Assembly: GCF_000281975.1 (NCBI RefSeq)
Contig: NZ_AKKE01000047.1
Location: forward strand, 1 to 64,000
Length of the DNA stretch: 64,000 nucleotides
Reading direction: 5' to 3'
DNA from: Novosphingobium sp. AP12
Lineage (GTDB): Bacteria; Pseudomonadota; Alphaproteobacteria; Sphingomonadales; Sphingomonadaceae
Every line of letters starts with the position of its first letter. Within the stretch, counting starts at the first letter, position 1. Under the pieces are notes generated by a model. The model searched no databases and was not told the origin of the DNA. It saw nothing but the letters and a program-made list of their open reading frames with translations. A program made the position numbers and the translations under genes. Shown piece after piece: positions 25,064 through 33,872 of this stretch.

Positions 25064-27867
25064 GCGCCGGGTCTGCGCAGAGCCTGCGCACCGTCGACGC
25101 GCTCGATGCCCGCCTGCAGGAACTGCACAAGCTCACGGCGCAGACCCCGCTGTTCAACCCCGTGTTCCAGCTCGGCCTCGAACTCTCGCGGATGCTGGAA
25201 ACGGGCGAGATGAGCCTCGATCATATCGAGTCCCTCGTCGCCGAGATGGACTGCGAGGGCCTGCGCGCCCGCGCCGCCCGCCTCGACCGCATCCTCGAAA
25301 CCGTGCCGATCGCGGAGAACGACGCGCTGCTCGACGCGGCCGCCGAGACGACCGCGGCCGACGACGACTTCAGCGCCTTCGCGGTGCGCTGGCAGCGCCC
25401 GGCCGCGCACGTCGTCTTCACCGCGCACCCGACCTTCCTGCTCACCGCCGCCCAGACCGAGGCGGTGACGACCTCGGCCTCCAACGGCGACTTCAGCGAG
25501 GCGTCCGTCTGCGCCGCCTCGCCCGAGCGCGACACCATCACCCTCGACTACGAGCACGACGCCGCCATGGCCGCCATCGCGCGCGGCCAGAAGGCGCGCG
25601 ACCGCATCGTCGGCCGCCTGCTCGATCTCGCCGCCGCCCGGTGGCCCAAGCGCTGGAAGGGCCTCTCGCCCATGCCGGTGCGCTTCGCCCACTGGGTCGG
25701 TTACGACATGGACGGGCGCACCGACATCTCGTGGTCCACCTCGATCCGTTACCGGCTGGAGGAAAAGGCCCAGCGCCTCGCCGCCTATGCGCAGAGCCTC
25801 GAAAAGGTCGCGCCCGAAATCGCGGCGCAGCTGAGCCGCGCCCACGCCCACACCGCCGAAGTGGCGAGCGCCTTCAAGCAGGACCTCACCGCCCCCGAGG
25901 CCCTGTCCTCCGCCGCCAACGGCCTCACTGCCGAGCATCCCGACAAGCTCGTCAGCCTCGAAAGCGTCATCACCCGGCTCGAGGAAGACGCCCGCCACGC
26001 CGACCAGGCGCAGGCCCGCAGCCTGCTCGTCACCGCCGCCGCCATGCGCGCGGACGGGCTCGGCATGGGCGGCATCCACTTCCGCGTGAATGCCTCGCAG
26101 CTCCAGAACGCGATCCGCCGCCGCCTCGACCCCGAGGGCAAGCTCAGCCTCGCCAGCCAGGCGGCGCTGGTGCGCATGCGCGAGCTGCTCGCGGAGGTTA
26201 AGCCGCTGCGCTCCAACTTTGCGGCGCTGGCCATCGAGAATTCCACCGCCGTCCGCCAGTTCCTCGCCATGGCGCAGATCCTCGGCCACATCGACGCCGA
26301 CGCGCCGATCCGCATGCTGGTCGCCGAGTGCGAGGAGCCGACCACGGTTCTCGCCGCGCTCTACTTCGCGCGCATGTTCGGCATCGACGACAAGGTCGAC
26401 GTCTCGCCGCTGTTCGAGACCGAAACCGCGCTGGAACACGGCGGCCGGTTCCTCGACGCCGTTCTCGCCGAGCCCGCCTACCGCGACTATGCCCGCAAGC
26501 GCGGCCGCGTCGCGATCCAGACCGGCTTCTCGGACGCCGGGCGTTTCGTCGGACAGGTCCCCGCCGCGCTGGCGATCGAGCGTCTGCAGGGCCGGCTTGC
26601 CGAGGCCATGGCCGCCAACGGCCTTTCCGACGTCTCCGCGCTGGTGTTCAACACCGGCGGCGAATCGATGGGCCGCGGCTGCCATCCCTCCAGCATCGAC
26701 GACCGCTTCGACTGGCAGATGTCCCCCTGGGCGCGCCGCCGCTTCCTGCGCGCCGCGATCCGGCTTGAGCCCGAAGTGTCTTTCCAGGGCGGTGACGGCT
26801 ACCTCTGGTTCGGCTCGGACGAACTGGCGCTCGCCACTCTCACTCGCATGACCGAGCGCCCGCTCTGGGCCGCCGACGTCAACGCGCCGACCGACCCGTT
26901 CTACCGCCGCACCGACCTCAGCCTCGACTTCTACCGGGCGATCCGGGGCGTCCAGCACGACCACCTCGAATCGACGACCTACAGCCGCGCGATCACCGCT
27001 TTCGGGCTCGGCCTGCTCAACGACACCGGCAGCCGCAAGGCGCGCCGTCAGTCCGACCTCGCCTCGGACCGGACGATGAGCCTGCGCCAGATCCGCGCCA
27101 TCCCGCACAACGCGATCCTGCAGCAGCTGGGCTATCCGGTGAACGTGATCGCCGGCATCGGCACGGCGGCGGACGGAAACCGCGAAGAGATCGCCGGGCT
27201 CCTGCGCGAGAGCGCGCGCGGGCGGCAGATCGTCCGGCTGGCGCGCGCCGCCAATGCGCTCGCCTCGATCAAGACCGTCTCGGCCTACGGCGAGCTGTTC
27301 AACTCCGCCTACTGGGCCAGCCGCCCCTATCGCGGCGACGAGCAGCACATCGCCGATGCCTGCCTCAAGCTCGCGGAATACCTCACCAAGGACGACCGCA
27401 CCGGTGTCTACCGCCGCCTTGCCTCGCGCCTTCGGGTCGATGCGCTGAAGCTGCACCGCCTGCTCGAACTGATCCCGGACGAGGCCCCGCTCAAGGACCG
27501 CGAGCATACCCGCCGCAGCCTCGGCGTGCTGCAGAGCCTGCGCATCGCGCTGTTCCAGCACATGTTCCTGCGCGCGGTGATGGTGCCGCAGTTCAGCCGC
27601 GCCAACGATATCAGCCGCGACGACGTGCTGGAGATGTTCTTCACCCTGCGCGTAGAGGACGGCCTCGCCCAGCTGCGCCGCGCCTTCCCGGTCCACTTCC
27701 CGTCCATCAGCGACTTCGCGGTGGACGAGCCGAGCGACTACCCCGACTCCAGCGCCACCGGCTATGCGGGCATCCACAAGGACTACATCGACCCGATCGC
27801 ACGGTCCTATGCGCTGTCCCTGCGGATCACCACGGCGCTGGCGAACGAGTTCGGCGCCCACGGTTGA
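25060..27867 (+). CDS. Divergent phosphoenolpyruvate carboxylase-like protein
   Basis: A 935-residue protein with the overall PEP carboxylase order of motifs but several altered active-site positions. Kept are TAHPT (H123), PLFET (metal Glu) and the Asp of GFSDAGRF (D492). In the canonical enzyme the latter motif is GYSDS-x-KD, with an essential Lys; here it is R495. The canonical HGRGG-S-x-GRGG loop reads VFNTGGESMGRGCHP, so the catalytic His is N531 and the first Arg is Gly533, while the second Arg (R539) is kept. The C-terminus lacks the usual RNTG. The start ATG overlaps eda. A canonical PEPC would make oxaloacetate from PEP; whether this one does is doubtful. It may be a variant enzyme or a regulatory relative. 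Confidence 0.78.
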   Translation: MSAGSAQSLRTVDALDARLQELHKLTAQTPLFNPVFQLGLELSRMLETGEMSLDHIESLVAEMDCEGLRARAARLDRILETVPIAENDALLDAAAETTAADDDFSAFAVRWQRPAAHVVFTAHPTFLLTAAQTEAVTTSASNGDFSEASVCAASPERDTITLDYEHDAAMAAIARGQKARDRIVGRLLDLAAARWPKRWKGLSPMPVRFAHWVGYDMDGRTDISWSTSIRYRLEEKAQRLAAYAQSLEKVAPEIAAQLSRAHAHTAEVASAFKQDLTAPEALSSAANGLTAEHPDKLVSLESVITRLEEDARHADQAQARSLLVTAAAMRADGLGMGGIHFRVNASQLQNAIRRRLDPEGKLSLASQAALVRMRELLAEVKPLRSNFAALAIENSTAVRQFLAMAQILGHIDADAPIRMLVAECEEPTTVLAALYFARMFGIDDKVDVSPLFETETALEHGGRFLDAVLAEPAYRDYARKRGRVAIQTGFSDAGRFVGQVPAALAIERLQGRLAEAMAANGLSDVSALVFNTGGESMGRGCHPSSIDDRFDWQMSPWARRRFLRAAIRLEPEVSFQGGDGYLWFGSDELALATLTRMTERPLWAADVNAPTDPFYRRTDLSLDFYRAIRGVQHDHLESTTYSRAITAFGLGLLNDTGSRKARRQSDLASDRTMSLRQIRAIPHNAILQQLGYPVNVIAGIGTAADGNREEIAGLLRESARGRQIVRLARAANALASIKTVSAYGELFNSAYWASRPYRGDEQHIADACLKLAEYLTKDDRTGVYRRLASRLRVDALKLHRLLELIPDEAPLKDREHTRRSLGVLQSLRIALFQHMFLRAVMVPQFSRANDISRDDVLEMFFTLRVEDGLAQLRRAFPVHFPSISDFAVDEPSDYPDSSATGYAGIHKDYIDPIARSYALSLRITTALANEFGAHG

Positions 27868-27874
27868 TGCGAAA

Positions 27875-27901
27875 CCTCCCTGTCGCGGCGCGACGGGGAG
27901 G
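27875..27901. terminator. Hairpin between convergent PEPC-like and nitronate monooxygenase genes
   Basis: A 12-bp stem (CCTCCCTGTCGC with GCGACGGGGAGG, one T-G pair) closes a 3-base loop between the two convergent stops. No T run is present on the + strand; it probably serves both transcripts. Confidence 0.7.
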
Positions 27902-27915
27902 ATTTCCGCTGGGCC

Positions 27916-28974
27916 TTACGCCCGGCAAGCCTCCAGCTCGGCCCTCAGCGCCGCGACCAACTTGGCCGCCGGCATCGCGCGGGCCAGCGGAGCGCCCTGC
28001 CCGGCCCACTGCGCGCCGAAGCCGTGCTCGCCGCGCGCCTTGGCGGCCGCGTTGAGCGCCTTCCCGGCGTGATAGGCGATGGGATAGTCGGGCACCGGGC
28101 GGTCTCCCACCTGCGCCGACAGCGCCGTGAAGCGGTTGGCCAGAGAGCGCGCCGGGCGGCCGGAGACCAGCCGCGTAAGGGTCGTGTGCCACGCCCCCGG
28201 CCCGGCCAGCGCGGCGCGGTAAGCCTCGTCGGCGGCGGACTCGGGGCAGCCGATGAAAGCTGTCCCCATCTGCGCCGCGACCGCGCCGAGGTCGAGCGCG
28301 GCGGCGATCCCGGCGCCGTCCATGATGCCGCCCGCCGCGATGACGGGGGCCAGCCCCTCGCGCACCAGCAGCCGGGTCAGCGCCATTGTGCCGAGCGCGT
28401 CGTCGGGCGCGGCGGGGTCGAACACGCCTCGGTGCCCGCCGGCCTCGATCCCCTGCGCGACGATGCCGTCGATGCCCGCGCCTGCGACGAGGCGCGCTTC
28501 CTCGGCGCTGGTGGCGGTGGCAAGCAGCAGGACACCGCGCTCGTGCAGGGCCGCGATCACGTCGGCCGAGGGCAGCCCGAAGTGGAAGCTGACCACCGGC
28601 GGTGCCTGCTCGATGATGAGGGCCAGCATGTCCGCGTCGTCGGTAAAGCTGGTGTAGCCCGATTGCAGCGCTTCGGGCGGCTCGGCGCCGAACTCGACGA
28701 ACAGCGAGCGCAGCCAGTCGATCCAGCCCGCCTCGCGCTCGGCATCCGCGACCGGGGTGGCATGCACGAAGAGGTTGACGTTGAACGGCCGGGACGTGCG
28801 CGCGCGAACCTCGTCGATCATGGCGCGCGCGCCCGCCGCATCCGTCGCGCCCAGCCCGATCGAGCCAAGCCCGCCGGCGTTGGATACCTCGGCGGCGAGC
28901 AACGGCGTACTGGTCCCCGCCATGGGCGCCTGGACGAGGGGGATGCTCATGCCCAGGCGTTCAAGAAGGCTCAT
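27916..28974 (-). CDS. Nitronate monooxygenase family protein
   Basis: FMN-dependent TIM-barrel oxidase, 352 residues, of the 2-nitropropane dioxygenase/NMO family. The N-terminus PLVQAPMAGTSTPLLAAEVSNAGGLGSIGLG binds flavin in relatives. The class signature GIDGIVAQGIEAGGHRG and the later LVIAAGGI-like stretch (APVIAAGGIMDGAGIAAAL, GAVAAQMGTAF) are clear. Members oxidise alkyl nitronates, including propionate 3-nitronate, so detoxification is likely. It is monocistronic as far as visible, 99 bases downstream of the GH130 gene end. Confidence 0.88.
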   Translation of the reverse strand: MSLLERLGMSIPLVQAPMAGTSTPLLAAEVSNAGGLGSIGLGATDAAGARAMIDEVRARTSRPFNVNLFVHATPVADAEREAGWIDWLRSLFVEFGAEPPEALQSGYTSFTDDADMLALIIEQAPPVVSFHFGLPSADVIAALHERGVLLLATATSAEEARLVAGAGIDGIVAQGIEAGGHRGVFDPAAPDDALGTMALTRLLVREGLAPVIAAGGIMDGAGIAAALDLGAVAAQMGTAFIGCPESAADEAYRAALAGPGAWHTTLTRLVSGRPARSLANRFTALSAQVGDRPVPDYPIAYHAGKALNAAAKARGEHGFGAQWAGQGAPLARAMPAAKLVAALRAELEACRA

Positions 28975-29073
28975 GATCTATGTCTCCAAGCCCCCTCTTC
29001 ATGGCGAGGACCGAAGCTCACGGGCAATCGACATGCATCGGTCCCAGAGACGGACGAACGGCCCCGGGCCTCG

Positions 29074-30384
29074 CTACTCCATCATTCCCAGCAGGGTCTG
29101 GATGTTGCAGGTCGCGAAGCCGACGGTGCTGTCGGATATGCCGTAAGGAATGAGCAGTTGCTCGCCCACCTTGAGCGCGCCGCAGGTGTAGACCACGTTG
29201 GGCACGTAGCCCGAACGGTCGGCGTTCTCGGCGGTGAGCACGGGCTCGGGCGTGCGGGCAAGGACCTTGCTCGGGTCCTTGAGGTCGAGCAGGGCGCAGC
29301 CCAGCGCGTACTTGCGCATGGCGCCGACGCCGTGGGTGAACATCAGCCACCCTTCCTCTGTCGGGATGGGGCTGCCGCAGTTGCCGATCTGGATGAATTC
29401 CCAAGGGTACTTGGGCTCCATCAGCAGGACGCCCTCGTCCTCCCAGTGGTCGATCGTGTCGGACTTGAGGAGAAACAGGTTCTTGCCATCCTGCCGCCCG
29501 ACCATGGCGAAGCGCCCATCGATCTTCTGCGGGAACAGCGCCATGCCCTTGTTGCGCCCGGCGGCGCCGCGGATCGGCTCGAGGTCGAAGTTGCGGAAGT
29601 CGCGCGTGCGCAGCAGTTCGGAGCGGATCGAGCTGCCCGAATAAGCGGTATAGGTGCCGACCCACTCGTAGTCTCCGCCGCCATGGTCGAAGCGCACGAG
29701 GCGAAGGTCTTCGAGCCCGCCGCGCTGCTGCTCGGTGATCGGGAAGATGACGGTGTTGGACAGGCTGGACTCGGCGTGACGATGGACCGAGACGGTGCCG
29801 TCGGCATCGACCTGGTCTTCCTCGTCGAGCTCCACGGATGTGGCGAAAGCAGCCTGCGGCCAGAGGCAGAACTCGCCGTCGGGCTCGGCGATGCCTTCGC
29901 GGAAGGCGACCGAGCTGATGTGCCCCTCCCCCACGGCGCGCAGGGACATGATAAAGCGCACACAGCCGTCCTGCATGCCCGACTGGTCGGGCGACGGGAC
30001 GATCGAAGGGTTCATCAGCGCGGCGGCGGCGAACGTGTACTCGTGGCAGAAGTACGAGCCGATCAGCCGCTGCTTGGTCTCGGAATAATCCGCGTGGTTG
30101 AGTTCCATGTTCGCCGCCACTTCGTCGAAGCGGTCGGCGAAGATGCGCTCGGTCTGCCAGTGGCGTTCCTTGAAGTCTCGAAGCACGCGCTCGTACTCGA
30201 GCGCGGCACGCTCCTCGGTGAGCGCGGCGACGTCCTCGACGAGTCGCAGGGCCCGTCCTCCCGGTGCGTTCTTCGCCTGCCAGCCCAGATGGAACGGGCG
30301 CAGGACCACCCTTGCCGGATCGGCATGCAGGCGGGTTTCGAAGATACGAAGCGGTTCAGACCAGGCGTTCTCGGGCCGGTTCAA
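29074..30384 (-). CDS. Glycoside hydrolase family 130 protein (mannoside phosphorylase or mannosidase)
   Basis: Five-bladed beta-propeller enzyme of 436 residues acting on beta-mannosides. Family features are MNPSIVPSPDQ (start of the propeller), GGLEDLRLVRF with the proton-donor Asp, and GRNKGMALFPQKIDGRFAM. An N-terminal helical extension of about 110 residues precedes the propeller, as in members of the larger subfamilies. The start is TTG 30384 with AAGGAGA in front, overlapping the end of the upstream GT4 gene by 29 bases, so the two are coupled. Phosphorolysis versus hydrolysis, and linkage (beta-1,2 or beta-1,4), cannot be settled here. Confidence 0.82.
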   Translation of the reverse strand: MNRPENAWSEPLRIFETRLHADPARVVLRPFHLGWQAKNAPGGRALRLVEDVAALTEERAALEYERVLRDFKERHWQTERIFADRFDEVAANMELNHADYSETKQRLIGSYFCHEYTFAAAALMNPSIVPSPDQSGMQDGCVRFIMSLRAVGEGHISSVAFREGIAEPDGEFCLWPQAAFATSVELDEEDQVDADGTVSVHRHAESSLSNTVIFPITEQQRGGLEDLRLVRFDHGGGDYEWVGTYTAYSGSSIRSELLRTRDFRNFDLEPIRGAAGRNKGMALFPQKIDGRFAMVGRQDGKNLFLLKSDTIDHWEDEGVLLMEPKYPWEFIQIGNCGSPIPTEEGWLMFTHGVGAMRKYALGCALLDLKDPSKVLARTPEPVLTAENADRSGYVPNVVYTCGALKVGEQLLIPYGISDSTVGFATCNIQTLLGMME

Positions 30385-32707
30385 GAAGGTCTCCTTCCCG
30401 GGAGAGTGGAGCAGTCGTGGACGGCTCGTGGACCAGCTTCATAAGCGCATAATGCGACAACTGGAAGGCCAGTATGGATTCCGCACCGCAATTCGCATTG
30501 CCTCCGCGCGGGGTCACCCCGTCCCGGCAACGGCCCGTCGCCACTTCGGCGAGGACCGCGCCGCGATCGTTGTCGCCGAAGAACCAGCGCCAGGCGACGA
30601 GCGCGTGTTCGCGCCAGAACGCACCGCTGGTGGCGTTCCAGGCGGACTGCGCGGCCTCGATGGCGGCCTGGGCCTCCAGCGGCTGCTGGTCGAACGGCAG
30701 ATAGCCGTGTTCGCGGTGGAAGCTCTCGGAGCCGATGGGGCGGAACTGGCCCTTGGCGGACAGTTGCTGCTCGCAGATCCACTGCAGCGTTTCGAGCCCG
30801 GCGCCGGTCCAGTCCTCGCGGCCGAGCGCCATGCCCGCCTCGATCAGGGCCTGCGACAGGCGCGGGTTGTCATAGCCCAGCACGGTCTCGAACCACGCCC
30901 AGTCGGGACGGCGCCCCTCGCCGAGCAGGCGCATGAGGAAGTCGCCGCCGTTCTCGACGAGCTTGCGCGACAAGGCATGCCCGGGGTCGCGGCGCAGCAC
31001 CGCGCAGGCGCCGAGCATGGTGAAGGCGATGGCGCGGGGCGAACCCAGCGGGACGATGGTCTTGAGGACTTCCTCGTAAAGATGGAGGCCCCACTGCGCG
31101 AGGCCGTCGTCGGGCGCGCGCTCGTAGGTCTGGCCCAGCGCCCAGACGGCCCGGCCGTTGGAGTCCTCGGAGCCCTCGTCCTCGCACCAGCTGCGGTCGA
31201 AGCGCATGAAGTTGCGGAAGCGCTTGAGGTCCGGGTTCCATGCCGACTGCACGAAGGCCGCGTAGGCAAGGCTCCACTTCATCCGCTCGGCAGCGGGAAG
31301 GCCATGCGCCACGTTCAGCAGCATCAGCGCGCGGGCATTGTCGTCGAGGCAGTAGCCATGGCGGCGATCGGGCACGACGCCGATCGAATGCTGGAGCATC
31401 CCGGTGCCGTCGCTCATGGCGAGCACGGCGGAGAGACCGGGTGTCGCGGTCAGCGGCGGTGCTTCCGGCTCGGCGGGGAGCGCGGCGGCGGCGAGGCGCG
31501 CGGTGGCGTCGGCGAAGCGCGGCCAGATGGTCTCGCGGCCCCGGGCATAGGCGCGGCGCTGCATGGCCGCCATCTCGGACGGCGCGTCGAGCAGGGCGTT
31601 GACGGCGCCGGCGATCGCCTCGCTGGAGTTCGGCTCGATCAGGCTGCCGACGTCCTGCGCCAGCAATTCGCGGGCGTGGACGTAAGGCGTCGATACGACC
31701 GCCTTGCCCAGCGCCACGGCATAGCTCAGCGTGCCGGAGGTGGACTGCTGCAACCCGGGATAGGGCGTGAGGTAGATGTCGCAGGCTTCCAACTGGTCGA
31801 GCAGTTCGGGCGTGTCGAGGAAGCGGTTGTCCCAGGCGATGTGCCGCGCGACGCCCAGTTCCTGCGCGAGGCCGGCCAGCTTGTCGCGGTACGCTTCGCC
31901 GTCTCGCGCGACGAGGTTGGGGTGCGTGGCGCCGACGATGCGGTAGAGCGCCTCGGGATGACGCTCGACGATCGCGGGCAACGCGCGGATGGCGTGCTCA
32001 AGACCCTTGCCCGGGCCCAGCAGGCCGAAGGTCATCAGCACCTTGCGCCCCGTCAGGCCGAGTCGCGCCTTGAATTCCTCCTGACGGCCGAACGGGCGGT
32101 CGGGGGCGCCGTGATCGATCACTTCGATGATACGCGCGGGCGCGCCGTAGATCTGCTCGAGCAGGCCCTGCGAATGGCGCGACATCACCATGATCCGCGA
32201 CGCGCGGGTGACCAGGTGGCGCAGGATGTTGCTCTGACGCTCCGAAGGCTCGCTCAGCACGGTGTGGAGCGTGAGCACGAGCGGCGCGGCCAGCCTGTCC
32301 ACGAAGTCCAGCACCATCTGGCCGTCGGCGCCGCCGAAGATGCCGTATTCGTGCTGAAGCCAGACCGCATCGACGCCCGATTCGTTGATCCGGCGGGCGG
32401 CGGCGGCATAGGCCTCAGGGTCGTTCCAGGCGATCGTTCCGGCGACGCCGGCGTATTCCAGCGGTGCGGTCGGATCGTCGAGGGCGTGGACATCCACCTC
32501 GATCTCGGGGTGATGGTCCCGCAGCTTTTCGAAGATATCCGTCGTGAATGTCGCAATGCCGCATTTGCGCGGCGCGAAGTTGCCGATCAGCGCAAGGCGC
32601 ATCGGCTCGCTGGTCAGCGGCGGAAGTCCATCGAAGATCGAGTGGACATCCGCCGTTTCCCGGCCATTCTGGAAGTCGTGGGATAGAGGCAGATGGGCCA
32701 TGCGCAC
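30356..32707 (-). CDS. Two-domain GT4 glycosyltransferase with C-terminal helical-barrel domain
   Basis: A 783-residue cytoplasmic protein. Residues about 36-400 are a GT4 glycosyltransferase: MRLALIGNFAPRKCGIATFT at the N-lobe, WLQHEYGIFGG, VLTLHTVL, and the C-lobe TFGLLGPGKGLEHAIRALP with LTPYPGLQQSTSGTLSYAVALGKAVVST. Residues about 440-760 form a separate domain rich in helices with YCLDDNARALMLL, FRNFMRFDRSW, EDSNGRAVWALGQ and ERHGYLPFDQQPLEAQ-like motifs. This resembles an (alpha/alpha)6 barrel of the sugar epimerase/hydrolase type. The first 35 residues are outside both domains. It is coupled to GH130. Together they may make and recycle a mannose-containing oligosaccharide; donor and product are unknown. 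Confidence 0.83.
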   Translation of the reverse strand: MRMAHLPLSHDFQNGRETADVHSIFDGLPPLTSEPMRLALIGNFAPRKCGIATFTTDIFEKLRDHHPEIEVDVHALDDPTAPLEYAGVAGTIAWNDPEAYAAAARRINESGVDAVWLQHEYGIFGGADGQMVLDFVDRLAAPLVLTLHTVLSEPSERQSNILRHLVTRASRIMVMSRHSQGLLEQIYGAPARIIEVIDHGAPDRPFGRQEEFKARLGLTGRKVLMTFGLLGPGKGLEHAIRALPAIVERHPEALYRIVGATHPNLVARDGEAYRDKLAGLAQELGVARHIAWDNRFLDTPELLDQLEACDIYLTPYPGLQQSTSGTLSYAVALGKAVVSTPYVHARELLAQDVGSLIEPNSSEAIAGAVNALLDAPSEMAAMQRRAYARGRETIWPRFADATARLAAAALPAEPEAPPLTATPGLSAVLAMSDGTGMLQHSIGVVPDRRHGYCLDDNARALMLLNVAHGLPAAERMKWSLAYAAFVQSAWNPDLKRFRNFMRFDRSWCEDEGSEDSNGRAVWALGQTYERAPDDGLAQWGLHLYEEVLKTIVPLGSPRAIAFTMLGACAVLRRDPGHALSRKLVENGGDFLMRLLGEGRRPDWAWFETVLGYDNPRLSQALIEAGMALGREDWTGAGLETLQWICEQQLSAKGQFRPIGSESFHREHGYLPFDQQPLEAQAAIEAAQSAWNATSGAFWREHALVAWRWFFGDNDRGAVLAEVATGRCRDGVTPRGGNANCGAESILAFQLSHYALMKLVHEPSTTAPLSREGDLLEPARERLV

Positions 32708-32885
32708 CCCGTTAACGAGAGATGAAAGTATCTCCTGCTTAAGTCCCTACCACCGATTCAGTTTCACGCTGCACTGCAAAAAACGGGCCAGCCGGTTTCC
32801 GAGATCGATATCGTGCGGGAACGAGCGAAATTGCGCTCACTTTTGACCTGTATTCGTGTGCCAAAAGACGACATCCGGGCTTTCG

Positions 32886-33686
32886 TCAGCCTGTCGCCAG
32901 CAGCAGGAAAGACTTCGCCGACGTTTCCAGCAACTGCGTGTCGGGCGAGCCCGGCAGGATCGCAGCAAGGAGATCGGTGTCCTTGAGCAGCATCCTCGCG
33001 CCATGCTCGAAAGCACGGGGTTCGGGTACGCGGGCATAGACTTCGAAGCCAAAGCTGCGGCCCGAACTGGCGTTGACCAGTTCGGCTAGCGCTCGGCGTT
33101 CCACGCCCAGCGCCTCGCCCGCCTGCAGCGCCGCCTGCGCGAGCCCCATGTTGGCGGCCATCAGCGCGTTGTTGACGATCTTGGCCTTCTGCCCCGCACC
33201 GACCGGGCCAAGCAGCACGATCAGCTTGCCGAAGCTCTCGAAAACCGGCTGCGCCTGCTCGAACGCCTCGGCGGAACCGCCGCACATCACCGTCATCGTC
33301 CCCGCCTGCGCGCCGGGCGAACCGCCGCTCACCGGCGCATCGACCATGGCGACGCCCCGCGCGGCGCAGAGCCGCTCCACCGCCTCCGCCGTCTCGGGCA
33401 GGACCGTGGAGTGGAGCGCCAGCAGGCTGCCGGACTTCATCGCCGGGACCAGCTTCGCGCAGATATCCAGCACGTCCGCATCGTTGACCACGCAAAGGCC
33501 GACATGATCGCAGGCCGCGCCCAGTTCCTCTACACTCCCGGCGACTTCGGCGCCCGCTTCGGCGAACGCCGCCGCAGCCTCGGGCCTGCGCGCCCACACG
33601 GTCAGCGGGAAGCGCGCAAGCATGCGGTGCGCCATCGGGCCGCCCTGGCTGCCGATGCCGATGAAGCCTGTGCGAATGGCGGTCAT
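32886..33686 (-). CDS. NAD(P)-dependent beta-hydroxyacid dehydrogenase family protein
   Basis: Two-domain oxidoreductase of the 3-hydroxyisobutyrate/tartronate semialdehyde reductase family, 266 residues (slightly short; relatives have about 290). The nucleotide loop is GFIGIGSQGGPMAHRML, with SQG instead of the usual LGxMG. The substrate motif DAPVSGGSPGAQAGTMTVM and the catalytic-Lys helix GQKAKIVNNALMAANMGLAQAALQAGEALG are intact. Monocistronic and divergent from the arginine cluster; substrate unknown. Confidence 0.85.
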   Translation of the reverse strand: MTAIRTGFIGIGSQGGPMAHRMLARFPLTVWARRPEAAAAFAEAGAEVAGSVEELGAACDHVGLCVVNDADVLDICAKLVPAMKSGSLLALHSTVLPETAEAVERLCAARGVAMVDAPVSGGSPGAQAGTMTVMCGGSAEAFEQAQPVFESFGKLIVLLGPVGAGQKAKIVNNALMAANMGLAQAALQAGEALGVERRALAELVNASSGRSFGFEVYARVPEPRAFEHGARMLLKDTDLLAAILPGSPDTQLLETSAKSFLLLATG

Positions 33687-33872
33687 GCGTGTCTCTCCTC
33701 AGTCCCTTTGCGGCATGCAAAGCGCGGGGCGATGCGCGAGTCCAGCGGGAGGCTGTTCACCATCGTCGGGGCGACGCGCCCACGCCAAAACCGCCGGGTT
33801 CGCTACGATGGACTTCCCGGTCCCGCTTTCCTATGTTTCCTGCTCACGCAATAATTTTACAACGAGGGTGCA

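Noticed and set aside
24373..27861. A 1162-residue open frame on the minus strand opposite the Entner-Doudoroff and PEPC-like genes
   Set aside because: It is antisense to clear family members, has no recognisable domain, and shows the Arg/Gly/Ala/Val-rich composition of GC-rich shadow frames.
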